Source of the DNA: Lachnospiraceae bacterium
GTDB taxonomy: Bacteria > Bacillota_A > Clostridia > Lachnospirales > Lachnospiraceae
NCBI GenBank assembly: GCA_017390645.1
Contig: JAFPAZ010000021.1
Span: forward strand, 1 to 11,728
Direction: 5' to 3'
Length of the DNA: 11,728 nucleotides
Shown here: one piece after another, positions 6,177 through 11,728 of the stretch
Layout of the letters: every line of letters starts with the position of its first letter
Position numbering within the stretch: the stretch's first letter is position 1
The notes under the pieces: generated by a model
What the model saw: only the letters and a program-made list of their open reading frames with translations
Databases searched by the model: none
Told to the model about the DNA's origin: nothing
Translations under genes and position numbers: made by a program

Positions 6177-6256
6177 TACTTATCTATACCACACTATATA
6201 TGTTTATCATATAAAACATCTCTTATTCAAAATCCCCAAAATTTGTTTTACCGAAA

Positions 6257-7909
6257 TCAATCCACCATTTCAAAGGAATATAAAGCAGAAATATCTTCAT
6301 CCCCCTCTTCGAAGATTATTTTCACCTTATCACCGACTGATAATAAAATCAATTTCTCATTTTCAGCAAAAAATTGTTTATATACCTTGCCTTCACTATC
6401 TTTTACATATACTATCGTGTCCCCTGACAATGTAATATACTGGATGTCCTGTATTTCAATGGTTTTTGAAGCTTTTGTTTCCAAATCTACCTCTTCTTCC
6501 TGAATCATTCCGGAAGAATGTAATAGTGTTTTATATGCAGTAAATACTTCTGCCTGTGTACTTCCTGTGGCAACCAGATTATACTTTTCAACGTTTACCA
6601 TGGCATACATTTTAACCAAACCGCCATTATCCTTTAATACCATGATATAAGTTGCCTGACCGCCAATATTAACTAAGGATGGGAAAGAAGCAACATAGCC
6701 TAAATGTTGTACCTGACCTTCTGCAGCAGACATAGCTGAAAACTCTTCCGCTCCTGCTACTGAAAGGTACTTACTTTCCTTAGTTCTGGAATTCATTAAT
6801 ACGAATCCAATGTTGGACTCATCCCCTGCCACAGAAGTAACACCGGTATAAATCCATACATCATTACCGATTACCTTATATCCATAATCCTCTGTAGTCT
6901 TTTTACATCCAGACTTCCCAAAACAACTGTTCCAATATCCCTTTTGAAGTGTTCCATAAGAATCATATTGATTCTGTAATAAATCCCCATCGTATACACG
7001 GTCTATCCAGTCAGGAATCTCTCCCACTTCGTATTTTTCAGAATCACCTGTAATCGGATCAAACACTACAACTGCCTTAATATCTTCGGCTCCAAATAAG
7101 CCCGCTGTTTTCTTCACAATCGGACAAATATAATATGGATTTCCCTCTTCATCTATTTCAAAATGATATCCTTCAAAAATTGCTGTTGGATAGCTGAATC
7201 TTAATTTACGATGCAGGTCCTTACCAAAATATGCTGACTCTGTATATTGAATATTCTGCTCTAATTTCACATACTTTGCATCATTGGTAACCGGATCTAC
7301 TGACACATATCCTGGAATACCTTCTGATTTATTATTTAGATACTTAAAAAATCCTGCATATTCCAAAGAAGATATTTTAAGTGGTTTTCCATTATATGCA
7401 ATCTGACTGTAATATTCTCCCACAACAAACTGACTGACTACATCCGATAAAGAACCAATAGCCCTATCTCCCACGATTTGGGCACTTGCAGTATCCATCA
7501 GGGCAATATCAGAAATTTCTTCTGATTCTGGAATTACATCTTCAAAATCATACTCTTCTACCTGTAATAAATTTGCATAGGTCGATGCTTGAAATAATTT
7601 CGTAGAAGCAATGGCACCAATAATAAATATCACAAGCCCTGCACCAACAATGTAAAATTGTATTTTATCCTGTTTTGGCATCTTCGTGTCCTTTAATGTA
7701 TCATTTACGACACCATTTGCGATACAACTGACTACTACATAAGTGGTAAACAGTCCTCCAAAAAACAACCAGCTTGCAACACTACTGATATTTAATGGTG
7801 GAAGTAAAAAATAATAAAAAATTGCACCTACAATCAGAGTAACCACAGCTGATATGAGATATGGATGTGACTTCTTTCCATTTTTCTTTTTATTCGATTT
7901 TTTCGCCAT
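6257..7909 (-). CDS. Membrane-anchored protein of unknown function with large extracytoplasmic domain
   Basis: The 550-residue product starts with a lysine-rich cytoplasmic tail (MAKKSNKKKNGKK), then three hydrophobic segments at about 17-37, 44-65 and 84-102. With the tail inside, the remaining 440 residues face outward. That region includes alternating strand-rich blocks such as GIPGYVSVDPVTNDAKYVKLE (198-217) and AVVVFDPITGDSEKYEV (279-295), two similar phrases of the form VxxDPxTxDxxKY that look like a repeated module, loosely reminiscent of PepSY-type folds. A single cysteine pair, C329-x5-C335, could form a disulfide. The last 70 residues (483-550) read like a small barrel. I do not recognise a named family. 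Start supported by GAGGG nine bases upstream. It has its own strong promoter and a downstream hairpin, so it is probably monocistronic. Confidence 0.8.
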   Translation of the reverse strand: MAKKSNKKKNGKKSHPYLISAVVTLIVGAIFYYFLLPPLNISSVASWLFFGGLFTTYVVVSCIANGVVNDTLKDTKMPKQDKIQFYIVGAGLVIFIIGAIASTKLFQASTYANLLQVEEYDFEDVIPESEEISDIALMDTASAQIVGDRAIGSLSDVVSQFVVGEYYSQIAYNGKPLKISSLEYAGFFKYLNNKSEGIPGYVSVDPVTNDAKYVKLEQNIQYTESAYFGKDLHRKLRFSYPTAIFEGYHFEIDEEGNPYYICPIVKKTAGLFGAEDIKAVVVFDPITGDSEKYEVGEIPDWIDRVYDGDLLQNQYDSYGTLQKGYWNSCFGKSGCKKTTEDYGYKVIGNDVWIYTGVTSVAGDESNIGFVLMNSRTKESKYLSVAGAEEFSAMSAAEGQVQHLGYVASFPSLVNIGGQATYIMVLKDNGGLVKMYAMVNVEKYNLVATGSTQAEVFTAYKTLLHSSGMIQEEEVDLETKASKTIEIQDIQYITLSGDTIVYVKDSEGKVYKQFFAENEKLILLSVGDKVKIIFEEGDEDISALYSFEMVD

Positions 7910-7980
7910 AACATATTCCCTCTTTCTTTATTTCTGGTTTGAAATCATTTTTCCTAAAATAACTTGTATTTTACTACTCG

Positions 7981-8009
7981 AGTATATCATATGTTGATTC
8001 TAATGGCAA
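7981..8009 (-). promoter_or_regulatory. Promoter of the 550-residue membrane protein gene
   Basis: Reading leftward, TTGCCA (8009-8004), a 17-base spacer and TATACT (7986-7981) make a near-consensus housekeeping promoter, giving a leader of about 65 bases. Confidence 0.75.
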
Positions 8010-8056
8010 AAAAATAACTGAATTTACCTTTTTCCTTTTCTAATCTGCAGTATTCA

Positions 8057-8065
8057 TGTTATAAT
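8057..8065 (+). promoter_or_regulatory. Extended -10 promoter of the Cys/His protein gene
   Basis: TGTTATAAT is a perfect extended -10 (TG, one base, TATAAT). No recognisable -35 is present at 17 bases, which is typical of extended -10 promoters. The expected start at about 8071-8073 coincides with the first arm of the leader stem. It lies back to back with the promoter at 7981-8009. Confidence 0.75.
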
Positions 8066-8069
8066 ATGC

Positions 8070-8134
8070 TAAGATGATTTGAGAGATGAAAGACATCTTT
8101 GTAACATTTTGCAGATACGACATGAATCATCTTA
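8070..8134 (+). promoter_or_regulatory. Structured 5' leader, possible RNA switch
   Basis: TAAGATGATT (8070-8079) pairs perfectly with AATCATCTTA (8125-8134), enclosing a second hairpin AGAGATG/CATCTTT (8082-8088 with 8094-8100, one G-U). The arms are interchangeable: AAGATG (8071-8076) also matches CATCTT (8094-8099), and AGATGA (8084-8089) matches TCATCT (8127-8132). No T-run follows, so it is not a simple terminator. It lies at the extreme 5' end of the predicted mRNA, about 55 bases ahead of the start codon. It matches no riboswitch class I know. Confidence 0.45.
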
Positions 8135-8188
8135 TGAAAAGAAAATAAAAATACAACCATCATCATAAAAGAAAGGATTGCAAACTAT

Positions 8189-8908
8189 ATGAAAGAAGAA
8201 TTATATACCATTCCCGTAAATGATGCATTTGCTGCTGACTGTGAATGCCCTTTATGTGCCATGCGGAAAGAATTAGAACAAAATGCCATTGAATACACCA
8301 TGGGGCCAAGTTATATGGAAGATGATAATCGTGCATTAACCGATGAACAGGGATTTTGTATGGTTCATATTAAAACCTTGTATGAACAAAATAACCGACT
8401 GGGCCTTGCCTTAATGTTACAGACCCATATGATGAAAACTACTAAAGACTTAAAAGCTCTGTCTGCCAAAAAGCCGACCGGTTCTGGTTTGCTAAAGAAA
8501 GATAAAACTACCACGCCAGTCTGGGCATACCTTCAAAAGAAAGAAGAAAATTGTTTTATCTGCAACCGTGTAAATCATACCTTTGAACGATATCTTCATA
8601 CCATTTTCCATTTATGGAAAAAAGACAAGGATTTTTCCTCAAAATTTAAGAATTGTAAGGGATTTTGTACCTATCATTATGGTCTGCTGTTTGAAACCTC
8701 CAAAGAATACTTAAAAGGAGCAGAATTAGATTCTTTCCTCAACCTGCTGAATGAAGTATATTTTGAAAACATGAACCGCCTTGCAGAGGACATCGAATGG
8801 TTTATTAACAAATTTGATTATCGATATCAGGACGAACCATGGAAAAATGCCAAGGATGCCCTTCCCCGTTCTATCATAAAGACAAACCATACGATCTTAG
8901 ACCGGTAG
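8189..8908 (+). CDS. DUF6062-like cysteine-rich protein with two Cys2-CysHis modules
   Basis: This 239-residue soluble protein opens with MKEELYTIPVNDAF and then CECPLCAMR, which I associate with the DUF6062 family of Lachnospiraceae; function is unknown. It contains two matched modules. In the first, C20-x2-C23 is followed 34 residues later by GFC57-x2-H60; in the second, C122-x2-C125 is followed 35 residues later by GFC160-x2-H163. Each offers three Cys and one His, the usual ligand set of a zinc site, so I infer two structural zinc sites arising from internal duplication. C18 and C156 are extra cysteines. The regions between are helical and charged; residues 185-215 form an acidic, aromatic helix. 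Start supported by AAAGGATT 12 bases upstream. It is convergent with recO and preceded by a structured leader. Confidence 0.75.
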   Translation: MKEELYTIPVNDAFAADCECPLCAMRKELEQNAIEYTMGPSYMEDDNRALTDEQGFCMVHIKTLYEQNNRLGLALMLQTHMMKTTKDLKALSAKKPTGSGLLKKDKTTTPVWAYLQKKEENCFICNRVNHTFERYLHTIFHLWKKDKDFSSKFKNCKGFCTYHYGLLFETSKEYLKGAELDSFLNLLNEVYFENMNRLAEDIEWFINKFDYRYQDEPWKNAKDALPRSIIKTNHTILDR

Positions 8909-8922
8909 AACCATAATCGCAG

Positions 8923-8973
8923 ATAAAAAACGTATAAACTGTATCACATATACACCTTTGCACTGTTTTTTAT
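8923..8973 (+). terminator. Possible AT-rich terminator hairpin of the Cys/His protein gene
   Basis: ATAAAAAAC (8923-8931) pairs with GTTTTTTAT (8965-8973), with GTATA/TATAC inside (8931-8935 with a match near 8949-8953). It starts 15 bases past the stop codon. The stem is nearly all A-T and the loop large, so it is weak; the strong hairpin at 9015 probably does most of the work. Confidence 0.3.
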
Positions 8974-9014
8974 TTGTGATGAAACATATAGTTTCCTTTT
9001 CTTTCCTAACAAAC

Positions 9015-9063
9015 AAAAAGGGTAAGAGATTTTAGAAACTTTCCAAAATTCCTTACCCTTTTT
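9015..9063. terminator. Strong bidirectional terminator
   Basis: AAAAAGGGTAAG (9015-9026) pairs with CTTACCCTTTTT (9052-9063). Two further paired blocks continue inward, ATTTT/AAAAT and AAA/TTT, separated by matching two-base interruptions, so almost the whole 49 bases fold. An A-run enters and a T-run leaves on each strand. It sits between the convergent Cys/His protein gene and recO and should serve both. Confidence 0.9.
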
Positions 9064-9123
9064 ATATTTGTTCTTTTAACTCCCTATGATTCAGTTCAAA
9101 ACCTTTCATCTTCGATGCAATGA

Positions 9124-9876
9124 CTAAGACAAGGATTCGATACACTCTAAAAACTCTAAAGACTTAAACTTTCTGTCAACATACTCTTTTACATATTCTT
9201 TACAGATAACTTCCAATTCTTTTTGAACTTCTGCAGTCACCCGGAAAGAATAGAGTTTTTCTATGCTGCTGCTGATAATATACTGCAATGTATAAACCGT
9301 AGAGGTATTTAGAAAACTTTCCTTGGATGATACTCTAGTACAATTCGGACAGCAGATTCCTCCCTTATCGGCACGAAACACGAAATTTTCCCCTTCCTTT
9401 TCACAAGAAACACACTGGAAAACCTGCATTTGCAAACCATAATATGCCAGAAGCTTTATTTCATAGATACACTTTATCAAGGGGTAATCAATAATCTTTG
9501 TTCCCAATACCCTTAAGGTCTGATACAAAAGTTTTAATATGTTTTTTTCATTTAAATTTTCCCTCGTTAAGTGTTCTGCAAATTCTGTAAAATAAGATGC
9601 ATAAGCCACTGCCTGTAAGTCTTCTTTTATAGCCATAAAATATTCATCAATTTCAGCACTAACAAAAGAATATGCATCTCTGCCTTCAAATAAGGTAAAT
9701 CTTCCGTAAGTAAACGTCTCCGTCACTGCCATGATATTACTTTTCTGTCTTCTTGCTCCCCTAGCAAAGACTGTGACTTTTCCTCTTTCCTTCGTTAAAA
9801 GTACAAATCTCTTGTCATAATCCCCCACTAAAGAGACTGACAAAATAATCCCTGTTAAAACCACCTGATTTGTCAT
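9124..9876 (-). CDS. recO: DNA repair protein RecO
   Basis: A 250-residue protein of normal RecO length. RecO anneals single strands and, with RecR and RecF, loads RecA onto SSB-coated gaps. Residues 1-80 form the N-terminal OB-fold, with the typical VLTGIILSVSLVGDYDKRFVLLTKERGKVTVFARGARR opening split as strands at 6-15, 23-28 and 33-38. The middle and C-terminal part is helical and carries a zinc site: C155-x2-C158 and C176-x2-C179 in VFQCVSCEK and GICCPNC. The TAA of era and the ATG of recO are separated by a single base, so they are in one operon and probably translationally coupled; the AAAGGAC binding site lies within the end of era. The era-recO order is common in Firmicutes. No irregularities. 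Confidence 0.95.
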   Translation of the reverse strand: MTNQVVLTGIILSVSLVGDYDKRFVLLTKERGKVTVFARGARRQKSNIMAVTETFTYGRFTLFEGRDAYSFVSAEIDEYFMAIKEDLQAVAYASYFTEFAEHLTRENLNEKNILKLLYQTLRVLGTKIIDYPLIKCIYEIKLLAYYGLQMQVFQCVSCEKEGENFVFRADKGGICCPNCTRVSSKESFLNTSTVYTLQYIISSSIEKLYSFRVTAEVQKELEVICKEYVKEYVDRKFKSLEFLECIESLS

Positions 9877-9877
9877 T

Positions 9878-10783
9878 TTAATAGTCCTTTTGATTATATC
9901 CGTAGTTCTTTAAATACAACTCATTATCACGCCAGTCTTTTCGGACTTTCACCCAAAGCTTTAAATTTACCTTAGCATCTAAAAGATTTTCCATCTCTAC
10001 CCTTGCCTGGGAACCAATCTTTTTTAGCATGGCGCCCTGTTTTCCTATAATGATACCTTTATGGGAATCTCTTTCACAAACAATGGTAGCATCAATATCT
10101 ATGATATCGGATTTCTTTCTTTCCTTCATACTATCAATGACCACCGCAATTCCATGAGGAATTTCTTTATCCAGACAACGAAGTGCCTTTTCACGGATTA
10201 GTTCTGCCACAATCTGACGCTCCGGCTGGTCGGTAATGGTATCTTCGTCAAAGAACTGTGGTCCTTCCGGCAAATATTTCATAATAGTAGAAACCAAATC
10301 TTTCGTCCCGGTTCCTTCTATAGCAGAAACCGGAACAATTTCTGCTATATTGCAGACGTCTTTATAGGTAGAAATCGCCTCTAAAATCTCTTTTTCCCCT
10401 ACAGAATCGATTTTATTCACTCCAAGAATCACCGGAGTTTTTACTTTTTTCAACTGTTCAATGATATATTCTTCTAAGGCTCCAATAAAATTAGTAGGTT
10501 CCACAATCCATAAAATAACATCCACTTCTTCCAAAGTTCTTGTAGCAACGTTTAACATGTACTCCCCTAATTTATTTTTCGCCTTAATGATTCCCGGAGT
10601 ATCCAGGAAAATAATCTGGCCTTCTTCATTGGTAAGTACCGTTTGTATTCTATTTCTTGTGGTCTGTGGTTTATTAGATGTAATAGCAATTTTCTGCCCA
10701 ATCAACTGATTCATTAAAGTTGACTTTCCTACATTAGGACGTCCAATAATGGTTACAAAACCTGACTTGTATTCTTTATTCAT
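9878..10783 (-). CDS. era: GTPase Era, 30S ribosome assembly
   Basis: The frame is open from a TTG at 10822, but GAGGG five bases ahead of the ATG at 10783 fixes the start and gives 301 residues, the usual Era length. The G domain shows G1 GRPNVGKS (14-21), the switch-I threonine in KPQTTRNR (38-45), G3 DTPG (61-64) and G4 NKID (123-126), with SAIEG (153-157) as G5. The C-terminal KH domain (about 205-285) contains the RNA-binding loop IIIGKQG (244-250). Era binds the 3' end of 16S rRNA during late 30S maturation, at the membrane and in the cytoplasm. It is followed after one base by recO and preceded by the M16 protease gene 72 bp upstream. All motifs are intact. Confidence 0.97.
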   Translation of the reverse strand: MNKEYKSGFVTIIGRPNVGKSTLMNQLIGQKIAITSNKPQTTRNRIQTVLTNEEGQIIFLDTPGIIKAKNKLGEYMLNVATRTLEEVDVILWIVEPTNFIGALEEYIIEQLKKVKTPVILGVNKIDSVGEKEILEAISTYKDVCNIAEIVPVSAIEGTGTKDLVSTIMKYLPEGPQFFDEDTITDQPERQIVAELIREKALRCLDKEIPHGIAVVIDSMKERKKSDIIDIDATIVCERDSHKGIIIGKQGAMLKKIGSQARVEMENLLDAKVNLKLWVKVRKDWRDNELYLKNYGYNQKDY

Positions 10784-10827
10784 ATATTCCCTCTTTTTAT
10801 CTTTACTAGTAAGCGATACCAAGCAAC

Positions 10828-10849
10828 CTATGAATCATAGTATGCTATG
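10828..10849. repeat. Overlapping small palindromes upstream of era
   Basis: CTATGAATCATAG (10828-10840) is a 6-bp inverted repeat around one base and overlaps CATAGTATGCTATG (10836-10849), a 5-bp inverted repeat with four central bases. It lies between the protease stop and era. It could be an operator, a short mRNA hairpin or chance. Confidence 0.3.
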
Positions 10850-10855
10850 TTTCGT

Positions 10856-11728
10856 CTAAAATATTTTAACGACATCTTCAAAATGATCTTTTACTTCCAT
10901 TAACTTTCCTTCGCTTCCTACCGCACAATATACCCCATTTTCCACAATTGCTTCGATATATGAAGCTAGAGAACGAATGGTATTTACATCTGTGGCTAAA
11001 ATCTCATCTCTGGATTTTTGGTAATCCTTTTCATCCACTCCGGACAAGTATGCATAATAAGATTTTTCTCCTAATGCCAAAGGAGTCAAAGGTACATCAA
11101 TATTTCCGATGGTACCAATAATATATTTTGTCATATCCCTGTCTGAGATATCAAACTCACGAAGATATTGGGCTGCTTTTTCATAAACATCATAGGTTTT
11201 TGCCAGTTCCGGATCACGATAAGAAGTAAAGTATCCGATTCCAGTCTTCCCGAAATTACACATAGCACCATAAGCGCCACCTTTTACCCTAATCTGAATC
11301 CATAAATAATCATAAGAAAAAATAGTTTGCAAAACTTGTAACGCTCCGGTATATTCATAGCCGGCTTTCTTAAAATCACCAACCAGAGCTGCGTATTGTA
11401 CCTTACTTTCTGTCTTCATACCAAGACCTTTTTCAGAAGGTTCAAATACCAGTGGCTGACACTGTGTTTTTTCCCATAATTCCTGATTCAGGGACGCGAT
11501 TTCTTTTTCCATTACACGTTCCCTTTCCTCATAGTTTCCAACATAACTTACAATGAAATTTCCCTTTGTAAAGATAGCTTTTCTCGTCTCTTCTAAACCC
11601 TTTAGAATCTCCTCTTTCTTTTCCTCAAAATTCTTATCCAGATTTTCAATAAATTCATAATAACCTACACCAGAAAGCAAATCATTGATATAAGACGTTT
11701 TATTGATTAACGCAGCACCTTTTAATGA
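10856..11728 (-). CDS. M16C (PreP/Cym1-like) insulinase-family metalloprotease, C-terminal part
   Basis: The frame is open to the right edge, so only the last 290 residues are visible and the start is missing; a TTG at 11680 is an internal leucine codon, since the frame continues through SLKGAALINKTSYIND. The visible part matches the C-terminal half of M16 proteases. It has the characteristic RVKGGAYGAM (visible residues 147-156), followed by a helical region with TPLALGEKSYYAYLSGV. The catalytic HxxEH zinc motif belongs to the N-terminal half and lies outside the window, so activity cannot be judged. Family members of about 970 residues degrade unfolded peptides inside a closed chamber; in Clostridia the protein is presumably cytoplasmic. 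No terminator is visible in the 72 bases before era, so co-transcription is possible. Confidence 0.88.
   Translation of the reverse strand, partial: SLKGAALINKTSYINDLLSGVGYYEFIENLDKNFEEKKEEILKGLEETRKAIFTKGNFIVSYVGNYEERERVMEKEIASLNQELWEKTQCQPLVFEPSEKGLGMKTESKVQYAALVGDFKKAGYEYTGALQVLQTIFSYDYLWIQIRVKGGAYGAMCNFGKTGIGYFTSYRDPELAKTYDVYEKAAQYLREFDISDRDMTKYIIGTIGNIDVPLTPLALGEKSYYAYLSGVDEKDYQKSRDEILATDVNTIRSLASYIEAIVENGVYCAVGSEGKLMEVKDHFEDVVKIF

Larger units (their letters stand above)
5907..6256. other. 350-bp intergenic region: leader and promoter of the YitT operon, terminator of the upstream gene
   Basis: No gene is visible. On the minus strand it holds, from right to left, a terminator hairpin (6118-6176), a promoter (6015-6042) and a roughly 100-base leader. 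The leader contains two possible stems: GGGG/CCCC (5983-5986 with 6001-6004) and AGATTGC/GCAATCT (5941-5947 with 5966-5972). Neither resembles a riboswitch class I know. An inverted repeat TTAAACTT/AAGTTTAA (6079-6086, 6101-6108) lies upstream of the promoter and could be a protein site or chance in AT-rich DNA. Confidence 0.6.

Noticed and set aside
6120..6503. Plus-strand frame of 127 codons over the end of the 550-residue gene
   Set aside because: It runs through the terminator hairpin and antisense to the real gene; low-complexity composition and no binding site.
8070..8134. Known riboswitch or T-box
   Set aside because: No conserved core of a class I know, no T-box sequence and no terminator stem with a T-run.
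10784..10822. Longer era frame from a TTG at 10822
   Set aside because: The ATG at 10783 has a GAGGG binding site five bases upstream and gives the standard 301 residues.

Overview
The window looks like chromosome from a low-GC Gram-positive anaerobe of the Clostridia, most likely a member of the Lachnospiraceae. The clues are strongly AT-rich intergenic DNA, AGGAG/GAGGG-type ribosome binding sites, TATAAT-like promoters including extended -10 forms, and several protein families I associate with that group: a DUF6062-like cysteine protein, a YitT-type membrane protein, a small alarmone synthetase, and a PreP-like M16 protease beside era and recO. The taxonomic call is inferred from protein character, not from a search.

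Layout. At the left edge (1-104) is the right half of a short inverted-repeat element. Next comes a minus-strand cluster transcribed leftward from about 2650: histidine phosphatase, a 6-phosphofructokinase with unusual active-site residues, and an HD-domain phosphohydrolase. A GNAT acetyltransferase lies divergently on the plus strand (2777-3559) and ends in a hairpin. Beyond it, on the minus strand, are a 44-codon frame that lacks a normal start codon (3592-3726) and then an operon of a YitT-type membrane protein, a 92-residue unknown protein and a small (p)ppGpp synthetase. A complete 206-bp copy of the inverted-repeat element, with 19-bp terminal inverted repeats and a perfect 9-bp target duplication, sits between the last two genes of that operon.

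The centre holds a 550-residue membrane-anchored protein of unknown function (minus) and, divergently, a 239-residue protein with two matching Cys/His metal-site modules (plus). The mRNA of the latter is predicted to start with a structured, switch-like leader. A strong bidirectional terminator (9015-9063) separates it from the last minus-strand cluster: the 3' part of an M16C protease gene that runs off the right edge, then era, then recO, with era and recO separated by one base.

Housekeeping roles are clear for era (30S assembly GTPase), recO (RecFOR repair), the alarmone synthetase (stringent response) and phosphofructokinase (glycolysis). The most notable non-gene features are the MITE-like element, which has split what was probably a compact three-gene operon, and the leader RNA at 8070-8134. 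I see no CRISPR array, tRNA, rRNA or transposase gene in the window.
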